From: Cupriavidus sp.
Lineage (GTDB): Bacteria > Pseudomonadota > Gammaproteobacteria > Burkholderiales > Burkholderiaceae
NCBI GenBank assembly: GCA_019236395.1
Contig: JAFAJB010000231.1
Span: 1-39,241, forward strand
Reading direction: 5' to 3'
DNA: 39,241 nt
The notes beneath the pieces were generated by a model that was not told the origin of the DNA, did no database searches, and was given only the letters and a program-made list of their open reading frames with translations. Positions 31,273-39,241 of this stretch are shown here, one piece after another. Every line of letters begins with the position of its first letter. Position 1 is the first letter of the stretch. The translations under genes and the position numbers were made by a program.

Positions 31273-32454
31273 ATGCAAGTCAAGCAACTGAGCGTGCTGG
31301 CGCTCGCGGCCGGCCTGCTGGCGGCAGGTGCCGTCCACGCGAAGGACATCAGGATTGCCCACGTCTACGACAAGACCGGGGCGCTGGAGGCCTATGCGAA
31401 GCAGACCGAGATAGGCCTGCTGATGGGGCTGGAGTATGCGACCAACGGCACCATGGCCGTCAACGGCAACAAGCTGGTGGTCATCGAAAAGGATACCCAG
31501 GGCAAGCCCGACGTGGCCAAGGCGCAACTCGCCGCCGCCTATAGCGACGACCGCGCCGACATCGCCGTGGGCCCGACTTCGTCGGGCACGGCGCTGGCCA
31601 TGCTGCCGGTGGCCGAGGAGTACAAGAAGATCCTGCTGGTCGAGCCGGCCGTGGCCGATTCGATCACCGGCGAGAAGTGGAACCGCTACATTTTCCGCAC
31701 TGGCCGCAATTCTTCGCAGGATGCCATCGCCAATGCCGTGGCGCTAGACAAGCCTGGCACGCAGATTGCCATGCTGGCGCAGGACTATGCCTTCGGGCGC
31801 GACGGCGTAAGGGCCTTCAAGGGCGCACTGAAGAACGCCAGGATCGTGCATGAGGAGTACCTGCCGACCAACACCACGGACTTCACCGCGGGGGCGCAGC
31901 GGTTGTTCGACTCGCTCAAGGACAAGCCGGGCCGTAAGGTCATCTTCATCATCTGGGCTGGCGCCGGCAATCCGTTCAAGATCGCCGACCTAGACCCCAA
32001 GCGCTATGGCATCGAGATCGCCAGCGGCGGCAACATCCTGCCGGCCATGACCGCCTACAAGAACCTGCCAGGCATGGAGGGCGCCACCTACTACTACTTC
32101 GGTATCCCAAAGAACAAGGTCAATGAGTGGCTGGTAGCCAACCACTACGCCAAGTACAAGTCCCCGCCCGATTTCTTCACCGCGGGCGGCATGTCCGCCG
32201 GCATCGCGCTGGTCGAGGCGCTGAAGAAGTCCGGTGGCGACACCAATACCGAGAAGCTGATCGGCGCTATGGAAGGCCTGTCTTTCGACACGCCCAAGGG
32301 GAAGATGGTGTTTCGCAAGGAAGACCACCAGGCGATGCAGTCGATGTACCACTTCAAGATCAAGGTCGATCCGGCATTTGCCTGGGGCGTGCCCGAGCTG
32401 GTCCGGGAAATCAAGCCCGAGGAAATGATCGTGCCGATCCGCAACAAGCGTTGA
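31273..32454 (+). CDS. Branched-chain amino acid-type ABC transporter substrate-binding protein
   Basis: The 393-residue protein has a Sec signal (MQVKQLSVLALAAGLLAAGA, cleavage after VHA). The type I binding-protein fold follows: DIRIAHVYDKTGALEAYAKQ, GLLMGLEYATNGTMAVNGNK, VVIEKDTQGKPDVAKAQLAA, VGPTSSGTALAMLPVAEEYK and YIFRTGRNSSQDAIANAVAL. AGGAGAC precedes the ATG at 31273. It is the first gene of a complete transporter operon; the ATPase gene begins 5 bp after its stop. Family members bind branched-chain amino acids, amides, urea or aromatic acids, and I cannot pick the ligand from sequence. Confidence 0.92.
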   Translation: MQVKQLSVLALAAGLLAAGAVHAKDIRIAHVYDKTGALEAYAKQTEIGLLMGLEYATNGTMAVNGNKLVVIEKDTQGKPDVAKAQLAAAYSDDRADIAVGPTSSGTALAMLPVAEEYKKILLVEPAVADSITGEKWNRYIFRTGRNSSQDAIANAVALDKPGTQIAMLAQDYAFGRDGVRAFKGALKNARIVHEEYLPTNTTDFTAGAQRLFDSLKDKPGRKVIFIIWAGAGNPFKIADLDPKRYGIEIASGGNILPAMTAYKNLPGMEGATYYYFGIPKNKVNEWLVANHYAKYKSPPDFFTAGGMSAGIALVEALKKSGGDTNTEKLIGAMEGLSFDTPKGKMVFRKEDHQAMQSMYHFKIKVDPAFAWGVPELVREIKPEEMIVPIRNKR

Positions 32455-32459
32455 CCACC

Positions 32460-33293
32460 ATGGGCGCCACTTCTTCCGCGGCCGTCGAGTCCTTGCCGCG
32501 CAGGCCCGTGCTGGAAACGCGTGATCTGACCATCCGCTTCGGCGGCCACGTGGCCGTCAATGCGGTTTCCTGCGCCTTCCGCGAGGGCGAGCTGACCTGC
32601 ATCGTCGGCCCTAACGGCGCCGGCAAGACCACCTACTTCAACCTGATCTCGGGCCAACTGCCGGCCAGCGCGGGGCAGATCCTGCTCGGCGGCGAGGACG
32701 TTACGCGGCTGTCGGTGCCGGAAAAGACGCGGCGCGGCATCGGCCGCGCCTTTCAGCTCACGAGCCTGTTTTCCAACCTGTCGGTGTTCGAGAACGTGCG
32801 GTTGGCGGTGCAGGCGCGCCTGCATCTCGGCCTGGACCTGTTCAGCGTCTGGAGCCATCACCGCAAGGTGCGCGAACAGGCGGAAATCTGCCTGGAGCGT
32901 GTCGCGCTGGCGGACAAGCGCGACCAGCCCGTAGCGGCGCTGCCTCATGGCGATCAGCGCAAGCTGGAAGTGGGCATCCTGTTGGCTTTGCAGCCGCGCG
33001 TCTTCATGTTCGACGAGCCGACGGCGGGCATGAGCGTGGACGAAGTGCCAGTGATCCTCAACCTGATTCACGAGATCAAGCAGGACCGCAGCAAGACGGT
33101 GCTGCTGGTGGAGCACAAGATGGACGTGGTGCGCTCGCTGGCCGACCGCATCATCGTGTTGCACAACGGCACCCTGATGGCGGATGGCGACCCGTCCGAA
33201 GTGATCGCTTCGCCCATCGTGCAGCAGGCATACCTGGGTGTGGCGCAACAAGACCGACCGGGCGCCGGCAATACGGAGGCAAGCCATGACTGA
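32460..33293 (+). CDS. livG: Branched-chain amino acid-type ABC transporter ATP-binding protein (LivG)
   Basis: The 277-residue ATPase shows DLTIRFGGHVAVNAVSCAF, Walker A GPNGAGKTTYFNLISGQLP, Q-loop GIGRAFQLTSLFSNLSVFEN, a slightly variant signature ALPHGDQRKLEVGILLALQP, Walker B VFMFDEPTAGM and the switch LLVEHKMDVV. LivG proteins carry the characteristic FGG in the first strand. It powers uptake together with LivF, LivH and LivM at the inner membrane. The frame is open upstream inside the binding-protein gene, but ATG 32460 is the family start. Its end overlaps livF by 8 bp. Confidence 0.93.
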   Translation: MGATSSAAVESLPRRPVLETRDLTIRFGGHVAVNAVSCAFREGELTCIVGPNGAGKTTYFNLISGQLPASAGQILLGGEDVTRLSVPEKTRRGIGRAFQLTSLFSNLSVFENVRLAVQARLHLGLDLFSVWSHHRKVREQAEICLERVALADKRDQPVAALPHGDQRKLEVGILLALQPRVFMFDEPTAGMSVDEVPVILNLIHEIKQDRSKTVLLVEHKMDVVRSLADRIIVLHNGTLMADGDPSEVIASPIVQQAYLGVAQQDRPGAGNTEASHD

Positions 33294-34014
33294 CGATCCC
33301 ATCCTGCGCCTGCGCAGCGTACATACCTACATCGGGCCCTACCACATTCTGCACGGCGTCGACCTCGATGTGCCGCGCGGTGGCGTAGCCATGCTGCTCG
33401 GGCGCAACGGTGCCGGCAAGACCACCACCCTGCGTACCATCATGGGCCTGTGGCGGGCCGGCGCAGGCAACATCCACTTCGACGGCACTGACATCACCCG
33501 GCACGCCACGCCGGCCATCGCACAGGCCGGTATTGCCTATGTACCGGAGAACATGAGCGTGTTCTCCGACCTTACGGTGGCTGAGAACATGCGTCTGGCG
33601 GCGCGTAGCGGTGCCATCGACGAGGAGCGCCTGGACTGGGTCTTCCGCATGTTCCCGGCGCTGAAAATCTTCTGGCACCAGCGCGCGGGTGTGCTGTCCG
33701 GCGGGCAGAAGCAGATGCTGTCGATGGCGCGCGCGGTCATCGAGCCGCGCAAGCTGCTGATCGTCGACGAGCCTACAAAGGGCCTGGCGCCCGCGATCAT
33801 CCAGAACATGATCTCGGTGTTTTGTGAGCTGAAGCAGACTGCCGTCTCCATCCTGCTGGTCGAGCAGAACTTCCACATGGCCAAGTCGGTCGGCGACACC
33901 GTGTCCGTGATGGATGGCGGCAGGGTGGTGCACGCTGGCGCCATGGGCGACCTCGCCGCTGACGAGGCGCTGCAGCAGCGCCTGCTCGGCCTGTCGCTCG
34001 CGGCGCACCAGTAG
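33286..34014 (+). CDS. livF: Branched-chain amino acid-type ABC transporter ATP-binding protein (LivF)
   Basis: The 242-residue ATPase has SVHTYIGPYHILHGVDLDVP, Walker A GRNGAGKTTTLRTIMGLW, ITRHATPAIAQAGIAYVPEN, signature VLSGGQKQMLSMARAVIEPR, Walker B LLIVDEPTKGLAP and switch histidine region LLVEQNFHMAKSVGD. GGAGG precedes the ATG at 33286, within the 3' end of livG. It forms the heterodimeric motor with LivG. Confidence 0.93.
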   Translation: MTDDPILRLRSVHTYIGPYHILHGVDLDVPRGGVAMLLGRNGAGKTTTLRTIMGLWRAGAGNIHFDGTDITRHATPAIAQAGIAYVPENMSVFSDLTVAENMRLAARSGAIDEERLDWVFRMFPALKIFWHQRAGVLSGGQKQMLSMARAVIEPRKLLIVDEPTKGLAPAIIQNMISVFCELKQTAVSILLVEQNFHMAKSVGDTVSVMDGGRVVHAGAMGDLAADEALQQRLLGLSLAAHQ

Positions 34015-34070
34015 GCAGTCGGGCGCGCCGGTGGCGGCGCGCGAACAAGAACACGTCAGGACCCGCAGAC

Positions 34071-35111
34071 ATGACGACTTCAAGCTCCTTGCCCGGCGTA
34101 CCGGGTGCTCCCTCCGCGCCCGCAGATCTGCCGAAGGTCCGGCTCGACTGGACCCCGCTGGCGCTGGCTCCCTTGCTGATGCTGCTGGCCTATCCGCTGG
34201 TGGGCAGTGGATCGACCTGGCTGACGCTGACGGTGGCGGGACTCGCCATGGGCATGATTATCTTTGTGGTGTCATCAGGGCTGACGCTGGTGTTCGGGCT
34301 GATGGACGTGCTCAACTTCGGCCACGGTGCTTTCATCGCGCTGGGTGCCTACGTGGCGGCATCGGTGCTGCTGCCGCTGGCGCCTTGGGTCGAAGCCGAC
34401 AGTCTGGCCCTTAACCTGGGCGTGTTCGCCCTGGCCATCCTGGCGGCGATGGCAGCGGCCGGCGCGGTCGGCCTCTTCTTCGAGCGCGTCGTGGTGCGGC
34501 CGGTCTACGGGCAGCACCTCAAGCAGATCCTGATCACAATGGGCGGTATGCTCGTCGCCGAGCAACTGATCAAGGCGATCTGGGGGGCCGAGACGATCGC
34601 GCTGCAATTGCCAGCGACCTTCCGCGGCGCGGTGCTGCTGGGAGATGCGGCCATCGAGAAGTACCGGTTGATCGCAGTGGCGCTCGGTCTGGTCATCTTC
34701 GTGGCCATGCTGCTGGTGCTCAATCGCACCAGGCTGGGCCTGCTGATCCGCGCCGGCGTGGAGAATCGCGAGATGGTCGAAGCGCTGGGCTACCGGATCC
34801 GCCGCCTCTTCATCGGCATGTTTGTAGCTGGGGCGGCACTGGCGGGCCTGGGCGGCGTGCTGTGGGGCCTGTACCAGCAGAACATTACCGTGGCAATCGG
34901 CGCCCAGGTCAACGTGTTGATCTTCATCGTCATCATCATCGGCGGGCTGGGCTCGACCGCCGGCTGCTTTGTCGGTGCGCTGCTGGTGGGCTTGATGGCC
35001 AACTACACAGGCTTCCTGTTTCCCAAGGTGGCGCTTTTTTCCAACATCCTGCTGATGATGCTGGTCCTGCTGTGGCGTCCCCAGGGCCTGTATCCGGTGG
35101 CTAGGCGGTGA
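34071..35111 (+). CDS. livH: Branched-chain amino acid-type ABC transporter permease (LivH)
   Basis: The 346-residue permease has about eight membrane helices and the LivH pattern: GMIIFVVSSGLTLVFGLMDV then LNFGHGAFIALGAYVAASVL, FFERVVVRPVYGQHLKQILI, and the EAA-like coupling region RAGVENREMVEALGYRIRRL ahead of GMFVAGAALAGLGGVLWGLY. A non-conserved cytosolic N-terminus of about 30 residues rich in Pro and Ala precedes the first helix. AGGA stands before the ATG. It follows livF by 56 bp. Confidence 0.92.
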   Translation: MTTSSSLPGVPGAPSAPADLPKVRLDWTPLALAPLLMLLAYPLVGSGSTWLTLTVAGLAMGMIIFVVSSGLTLVFGLMDVLNFGHGAFIALGAYVAASVLLPLAPWVEADSLALNLGVFALAILAAMAAAGAVGLFFERVVVRPVYGQHLKQILITMGGMLVAEQLIKAIWGAETIALQLPATFRGAVLLGDAAIEKYRLIAVALGLVIFVAMLLVLNRTRLGLLIRAGVENREMVEALGYRIRRLFIGMFVAGAALAGLGGVLWGLYQQNITVAIGAQVNVLIFIVIIIGGLGSTAGCFVGALLVGLMANYTGFLFPKVALFSNILLMMLVLLWRPQGLYPVARR

Positions 35112-35130
35112 GCCAGGGAGACCCTCGATC

Positions 35131-36207
35131 ATGATCCGACTGCTTTCCGGCGACCTGCCGCGCAGCCGCGCGCTTTCCGCGCTGCTGATCCTGCTGCTGC
35201 TGGCACTGGCCTGTGCACCGTTTGTTTTTCCCGGCGCGCGCGCGCTGAACATGGCTGCCAAGATCTGCATCTTTGTGGTGCTAGTGGCCAGCTATGATTT
35301 GCTTCTGGGCTACACAGGCATCGTTTCCTTCGCCCATACGATGTTCTTCGGCATCGGCGGCTACGGCGTGGCCATCGCCATGACGCGCATGGAGCCGGGT
35401 TGGGGGGCGCTGGCCGCCGGTACGCTCGGTGCCCTATTCGTGACGGCGCTGCTGGCGCTGGTGATCGGGCTGTTCTCGCTGCGTGTGCGTGCCATCTTCT
35501 TCGCCATGATCACGCTGGCGGTGGCCACCGCCTTCGCCACGCTGGTGTCGCAGCTGTCCGACTGGACCGGCGGAGAGGACGGTCTCAGCTTCAAGGTGCC
35601 GGAAGTGTTCACGCCCGGCTTCTCGCTGGGTCACGCAGAATGGCTGGGCGTGCCGCTCAATGGCAAGCTGTTCACTTACTATTTCGTCTTCTGCTCCGCA
35701 CTGGTGCTGTTCCTGCTGCTGCTGCGCATCGTCAACTCGCCGTTTGGCCGCGTGCTGCAGGCGATTCGCGAGAACGATTTCCGCGCCGAGGCTATCGGCT
35801 ACCGCACGGTGGTCTTCCGCACCGTTTCCACCGTGCTGTCGGCGCTCTTCGCGGCACTGGCAGGCGTGATGATGGCGCTCTGGCTGCGCTACAACGGGCC
35901 GGACACCTCGCTGTCCTTCGAAATCATGGTCGACGTCTTACTTATCGTGGTGATCGGTGGCATGGGCACGGTGTACGGCGCGGCGATCGGCACGGCGCTG
36001 TTCCTGGTGGCTCAGACCTATCTCCAGGACGCGATGAAGTTGGCCAGCGATGCCACCGCCGCCGTGCCGCTGTTTTCCGGCTTGCTGCACCCGGACCGCT
36101 GGCTGCTCTGGCTTGGCATGCTTTTCATCCTGAGCGTGTACTATTTCCCGCAAGGTATCGTCGGGCGGCTCCGTGGTGAGGGAGCGGGAAGGGACATCTC
36201 AACCTGA
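35131..36207 (+). CDS. livM: Branched-chain amino acid-type ABC transporter permease (LivM)
   Basis: The 358-residue permease has about ten membrane helices with YDLLLGYTGIVSFAHTMFFG and GIGGYGVAIAMTRMEPGWG near the N-terminus, LRVRAIFFAMITLAVATAFA, and the coupling helix FGRVLQAIRENDFRAEAIGY, followed by DVLLIVVIGGMGTVYGAAIG. AGGGAGA precedes the ATG, 19 bp after livH. It completes the operon; a hairpin stands just after its stop codon. Confidence 0.92.
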   Translation: MIRLLSGDLPRSRALSALLILLLLALACAPFVFPGARALNMAAKICIFVVLVASYDLLLGYTGIVSFAHTMFFGIGGYGVAIAMTRMEPGWGALAAGTLGALFVTALLALVIGLFSLRVRAIFFAMITLAVATAFATLVSQLSDWTGGEDGLSFKVPEVFTPGFSLGHAEWLGVPLNGKLFTYYFVFCSALVLFLLLLRIVNSPFGRVLQAIRENDFRAEAIGYRTVVFRTVSTVLSALFAALAGVMMALWLRYNGPDTSLSFEIMVDVLLIVVIGGMGTVYGAAIGTALFLVAQTYLQDAMKLASDATAAVPLFSGLLHPDRWLLWLGMLFILSVYYFPQGIVGRLRGEGAGRDIST

Positions 36208-36237
36208 AGACCCCGGAGCCAGCCCTCTATACGTTTG

Positions 36238-36257
36238 CCCGCTCGGGAACGAGCGGG
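36238..36257 (+). terminator. Hairpin after livM
   Basis: A perfect 8-bp stem, CCCGCTCG (36238-36245) and CGAGCGGG (36250-36257), is closed by a GGAA tetraloop 30 nt after the livM stop. There is no U-run. The 36208-36430 gap between the converging operons contains no gene. Confidence 0.55.
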
Positions 36258-36430
36258 GGTTCCGAGCGAGCGACATGGCCATACTAATCGTCGGCCACTT
36301 CGGCGGTTTGTACGTTTCCTGAGGCCATCGAAGTGAAAGTCAAGGTAGGACAGCCACGCGTGGGCTTGGTTTGCTAATGGGAGAGCACCTGCCCCCAATT
36401 TGCTGGTCCTGCAGTGGCATGGTGATACGG

Positions 36431-36679
36431 TCACCGCTTCGTCGCGGCCTCGAGGTAGGAGACGACATCATCGAGCGTGACGAGCCGGGCGTAGTCGGTC
36501 TCGGGAATATCGACTTTCAGCGCCTCATGCAGTGCAACCAGGAAGTTGAGCCAATCCATGGAGTCGAGGTCGACTTGCCTGCGCAGTGGACGATCCGGGC
36601 GCAGGAGCTGCGGGTCAACCTCGGGGGCGATCTTGAGCAGGGTGGACAGGACGACGGTCCGGATATCGGCGTTGGTCAT
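36431..36679 (-). CDS. Acyl carrier protein linked to a 2-oxoacid dehydrogenase operon
   Basis: The 82-residue protein has the acyl-carrier fold with the phosphopantetheine site VDLDSMDWLNFLVALHEAL (Ser40), preceded by LSTLLKIAPEVDPQLLRPDR and followed by LKVDIPETDYARLVTLDDVV. The DSMD context is typical of discrete carrier proteins rather than the DSLD of fatty-acid-synthesis ACP. Its ATG overlaps the E2 stop (ATGA), so it is translated together with the dehydrogenase. No ketosynthase or transferase is adjacent in the window. It could accept the acyl group made by E1/E2, instead of or besides CoA; that is inference from gene order. Confidence 0.86.
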   Translation of the reverse strand: MTNADIRTVVLSTLLKIAPEVDPQLLRPDRPLRRQVDLDSMDWLNFLVALHEALKVDIPETDYARLVTLDDVVSYLEAATKR

Positions 36680-37797
36680 CGGTCAAGCTCCTCGGGATGT
36701 TGCAACAGCTCCCGCAGTTCTGCCAGGAAGAGCGCGCCTCTATGGCCGTCCGATACGCGATGGTCGGCCGACAGGCTGGCCGTCACGACCGGCATGGCCA
36801 CCAGCGTGCCGTCTTGTGCCCAAGCCTGCTCGGCGATGCGGCCGAAGCCCACTAGCGCGACTTGCGGCGGATAAATGACGCCAAATACTTCCGCTACGCC
36901 CTGGTCGCCAAGATTGGTCACGGTGATGGTGGGCTCCGAAAGTTCGGCACGCCGCAGGGAGCCCGCGCGGCAACGTTTGACCAGGTCGGCCAGTTCCAGC
37001 ATCAACTGTCGGGTCGGCTTGCCGTCGGCATGTAACAGCGCCGGCGCGACCAATCCGCCCTGCCTCAACGATATCGCGACCCCGACGTGCACGGCCGGTG
37101 CGGCTTCAAACTCCCCATTGCGGAAAAGCCCGTTCAGTTCTGGAAAGCGCTTGAGGGCGACTGCTACGGCCCTGATCAGCAAGGCGGCAGGCAGGACGCG
37201 CTCGGTCATCGGGCGATCCGCGTTGGCCTGGGTGAGCCAGTCCAAGGCAGCCCTCAACGGAATTGGCTCGGCAACGTAGTAATGGGGAATCTCGCGCTTG
37301 GCTCGCGCCATGGCAGCGCCGATCGTCTTGCGAATGTCGGTCGACCGGTCTTCGGACGCGGCGCCGGGCTTGCGTGCGGCGGCTTGCTCGATATCGGCCA
37401 GCCTTACCGTGCCATCCGGACCGGTGCCGGCAAGGCTGTCGAGATCGATTCCGCGCTCCCGGGCAAGCTTGCGCGCCGCCGGGGTGACCATGCGCCGGCG
37501 CGTGGGTAAGCCGGCGGGCTTGGGGGGGGCGGGCTTGCGAGGCAGAGCGCTTGGTGACTCGCCAGGTTCAAGGAGAATGGCCATCACGGTGCCGACCGGC
37601 ATCTTGTCACCAGGCGAGACGAGCAGTTCGCCGACGGTTCCTTCGTGCCAGGTTTCCACATCGATCGCCGCCTTGCTGGTGTCGACCACGGCCAGAATCT
37701 GCCCCTTTTTCACGGCGTCGCCGGGCTTCACGGCCCATTCGAGCAGTGTGCCCTGATCCATGTCTGCGCCCAGCGAGGGCAGGCGGAACTCGATCAC
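36676..37797 (-). CDS. 2-oxoacid dehydrogenase E2, dihydrolipoamide acyltransferase
   Basis: The 373-residue enzyme has one lipoyl domain at the N-terminus with the lipoylation lysine in VVDTSKAAIDVET (Lys42), a Pro/Ala linker, a peripheral-subunit-binding domain (MVTPAARKLARERGIDLDSL then AGTGPDGTVRLADIEQAAA), and the catalytic domain ending with the active-site motif LSADHRVSDGHRGALFL (His346, Asp350). It transfers an acyl group from E1 through lipoate, normally to CoA. The start is GTG at 37797 with GGGAGA upstream, overlapping the stop of a 23-codon ORF. It is shorter than usual E2 proteins, which have about 400-550 residues. No E3 gene is in view. Confidence 0.92.
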   Translation of the reverse strand: MIEFRLPSLGADMDQGTLLEWAVKPGDAVKKGQILAVVDTSKAAIDVETWHEGTVGELLVSPGDKMPVGTVMAILLEPGESPSALPRKPAPPKPAGLPTRRRMVTPAARKLARERGIDLDSLAGTGPDGTVRLADIEQAAARKPGAASEDRSTDIRKTIGAAMARAKREIPHYYVAEPIPLRAALDWLTQANADRPMTERVLPAALLIRAVAVALKRFPELNGLFRNGEFEAAPAVHVGVAISLRQGGLVAPALLHADGKPTRQLMLELADLVKRCRAGSLRRAELSEPTITVTNLGDQGVAEVFGVIYPPQVALVGFGRIAEQAWAQDGTLVAMPVVTASLSADHRVSDGHRGALFLAELRELLQHPEELDR

Positions 37798-37865
37798 GCT
37801 GTCGTCTCCCGCTGGCTGCGCGAGCGGCGCGCCTCGGCAATGTCGGTTGACTGCGACTTGCTCAT
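37794..37865 (-). CDS. Possible 23-residue coupled ORF between E1beta and E2
   Basis: Between E1beta and E2 the minus strand reads an ORF of 23 codons ([20 protein letters not shown] and three more). Its ATG overlaps the E1beta stop (ATGA, 37865-37862), and its TGA overlaps the E2 GTG start (GTGA, 37797-37794). All other junctions of the operon are overlapping too. It may serve as a translational relay or encode a short basic peptide; I know no homologue. Confidence 0.35.
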   Translation of the reverse strand: MSKSQSTDIAEARRSRSQRETTA

Positions 37866-38836
37866 GAGATCAACTGGCAGGCCGCCGCGGCAATCTTGTC
37901 CGCCTGGGGCAGGGCGGCTTCTTCCAGGTGCCTCGCATAGGGAATCGGCACCTCAGCCGAGCACACCCGCGCGAGCGGGGCATCGAGCTCATAGAAGACC
38001 TGTTCGACGATGCGCGCCATCACCTCTGCAGCGAGGCCAACGCTGCGCCAGCCTTCATCCACGATAACCGCGCGACGGCACTTGGCCACGGATTCCATGA
38101 TGGTCGCATCATCCAGCGGGCGCAGGACTCGCAGGTCGACCACTTCGGCATCGATGCCCTGAGCGCTCAGCAGTTCGGCAGCTTGCTTCGCCTTGGGCAG
38201 CCCGCCGCCATAGGCAATCAACGATACGTCCTTGCCCGCCCGCCTGACCTGCGCAGTATGGATGTCCACGCTGGACGCTTCGGGGATTTCCTCTTCCATG
38301 TTGTACAGTCCGGCATGCTCGAAGATCAGGACCGGGTCCGGGGCGGCCAATGCGGGTGCCAGCATGCGGCGTGCGTCCTCGACGGTAGCAGGAGCCAGCA
38401 CCCTGATGCCCGGTATGCTGGCAAACCAGCCTTCGAAACTGTGCGAATGCTGGGCCGCGACCTGACGGCCGGCTCCGGTAGCCATGCGGATTACCAATGG
38501 AACGGAAAACTGGCCGCCCGACATGTGGCGATAGAGCGCTGCGGTATTGACGATCTGATCAAGCGCGAGGAGGCTGAAATTTACGGTCATCACCTCGACG
38601 ATGGGACGCATGCCGCCGAGGGCCGCGCCGATGCCAGCGCCGGTGAAGCCGAGTTCTGACAGCGGGGTGTCGCGGACGCGTTCCGGCCCGAACTCTTCCA
38701 GCAGCCCCTTGGAGACAGCGTAGCTACCGCCATAGCGGCCCACGTCCTCTCCCATCAGGAACACGCGAGGATCCCCGTGCAGCGCCTCGCGCAGGGCTTC
38801 GCGCATAGCCTCGCGGTAGCTAAGGCGCAGGGTCAT
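37862..38836 (-). CDS. 2-oxoacid dehydrogenase E1 beta subunit
   Basis: The 324-residue protein matches pyruvate/acetoin dehydrogenase E1beta: [120 protein letters not shown] and [20 protein letters not shown]. With E1alpha it forms the thiamine-diphosphate decarboxylase of the complex. The ATG overlaps the E1alpha stop (ATGA). Pyruvate, acetoin or a branched 2-oxoacid are all possible substrates; sequence alone does not settle it. Confidence 0.92.
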   Translation of the reverse strand: MTLRLSYREAMREALREALHGDPRVFLMGEDVGRYGGSYAVSKGLLEEFGPERVRDTPLSELGFTGAGIGAALGGMRPIVEVMTVNFSLLALDQIVNTAALYRHMSGGQFSVPLVIRMATGAGRQVAAQHSHSFEGWFASIPGIRVLAPATVEDARRMLAPALAAPDPVLIFEHAGLYNMEEEIPEASSVDIHTAQVRRAGKDVSLIAYGGGLPKAKQAAELLSAQGIDAEVVDLRVLRPLDDATIMESVAKCRRAVIVDEGWRSVGLAAEVMARIVEQVFYELDAPLARVCSAEVPIPYARHLEEAALPQADKIAAAACQLIS

Positions 38837-39241
38837 GAGTGATCTCCCGCAGGTGAATAGACGTCCTTCAGCAGATCCTCCACGGGCTCCAGGGTGCCGG
38901 CCTCAGCAAAAGCCTCTGCCCTGGCAACCTCCGCACTCGCCTCGGTGTCCAGCGCCAGGAACTCATCTTCGGTCAGCTTCCCCTCCGCCTTGAGCCGGGC
39001 GCTGAACGTGTGAATCGGGCCGCGAGTCTTCCACGCCTCGACTTCGGCCGCCTGGCGGTACAGGTCCGGATCGTACATCGAGTGAGGTCGGAAACGATAG
39101 GTGCGCAACTCAAGGAACAGGGGGCTCGCACCTTGCCTGACACGTGCCACCGCGTCCCTGGCGGCTTCGCTGACGGCAACGACATCCATGCCGTCGACCG
39201 GGACGGCCGGAATCTTGTAGGACGCTGCCTTGGCGCAGAGA
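38833..39241 (-). CDS. 2-oxoacid dehydrogenase E1 alpha subunit (C-terminal part, cut by window edge)
   Basis: The frame runs from the right edge without a start. It encodes the last 135 or so residues: [60 protein letters not shown] and [19 protein letters not shown], typical of PDH E1alpha ([14 protein letters not shown] corresponds to the conserved R-x-R-x-HS-x-x-D-P loop). The thiamine-diphosphate motif lies outside the window. An internal ATG at 39189 is not the start, since the conserved sequence continues upstream of it. Confidence 0.9.
   Translation of the reverse strand, partial: LCAKAASYKIPAVPVDGMDVVAVSEAARDAVARVRQGASPLFLELRTYRFRPHSMYDPDLYRQAAEVEAWKTRGPIHTFSARLKAEGKLTEDEFLALDTEASAEVARAEAFAEAGTLEPVEDLLKDVYSPAGDHS

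Noticed and set aside
32145-33302. 385-codon minus-strand frame opposite livG
   Set aside because: Antisense shadow of a high-GC gene, Arg/His/Gln-rich with no family resemblance; livG on the other strand has all ABC motifs.
34275-35270. 331-codon minus-strand frame opposite livH and livM
   Set aside because: Antisense shadow, composition dominated by His, Gln, Asp and Ala; the sense strand encodes clear permeases.
1-39241. CRISPR arrays, rRNA genes, and known anti-phage defence operons
   Set aside because: No regularly spaced repeats, no rRNA-like segments and no recognisable defence genes were seen on reading both strands.

Overview
The window looks like a chromosome or megaplasmid segment of a beta-proteobacterium of the Burkholderiaceae, most likely Cupriavidus or a close relative. 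The reasons are the high G+C, the polyhydroxybutyrate-type genes (phaB-like, 3-hydroxybutyrate permease and dehydrogenase), the abundance of ABC and TAXI solute-binding proteins, and long runs of small stress genes typical of that family. The genus is an inference from gene content; no database was searched.

Layout. (1) 1-1.8 kb is a mobile-element boundary: a tyrosine integrase running off the left edge, a tRNA-Ser(GCU) whose D-loop carries a 48-nt structured insert, its terminator, and a second integrase cut after about 60 codons. (2) 1.8-4.5 kb is a minus-strand pair: a GltS-type glutamate carrier followed two bases later by a TAXI-type lipoprotein with a large extra N-terminal domain. (3) 4.9-17.6 kb is a stress or low-oxygen island: unknown lipoprotein and membrane protein, Met-rich periplasmic protein, YHS-like protein with a His/Cys tail, small protein + flavin-reductase-like protein + archaeal-type AdoMet synthetase, erythromycin-esterase family protein, zinc-ribbon protein, helix-hairpin-helix protein, FadD-like acyl-CoA ligase and a ribosome-hibernation factor. 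Several good and some weak Anr/FNR-type boxes (TTGAT-N4-ATCAA-like) lie in front of these genes. (4) 17.6-18.9 kb is a scar with a broken pstB and a broken VIT-family gene.

(5) 18.9-23.3 kb is a 3-hydroxybutyrate module: TetR regulator, a strong palindrome in the promoter region, acetoacetyl-CoA reductase, GntP-type permease and 3-hydroxybutyrate dehydrogenase. (6) 23.7-31.2 kb is a rearranged chemoreceptor / binding-protein region: an intact MCP with a C-terminal cytoplasmic Cache domain, an IS2-like orfA without orfB, the 3' tail of a periplasmic-binding-protein gene, the 5' end of a second MCP, an araC-esterase pair, a decayed MCP 3' piece, and an intact orphan binding protein. (7) 31.3-36.2 kb is a complete branched-chain-amino-acid-type ABC operon (binding protein, two ATPases, two permeases). 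(8) 36.4-39.2 kb is a minus-strand 2-oxoacid dehydrogenase operon (E1alpha partial, E1beta, 23-codon ORF, E2, acyl carrier protein), with stop and start codons overlapping at every junction.

The points most worth a second look are the interrupted tRNA-Ser, the TAXI-GltS pair, the candidate Anr regulon containing an archaeal-type AdoMet synthetase, the acyl carrier protein coupled to a 2-oxoacid dehydrogenase, and the chemoreceptor split by an araC-esterase pair.
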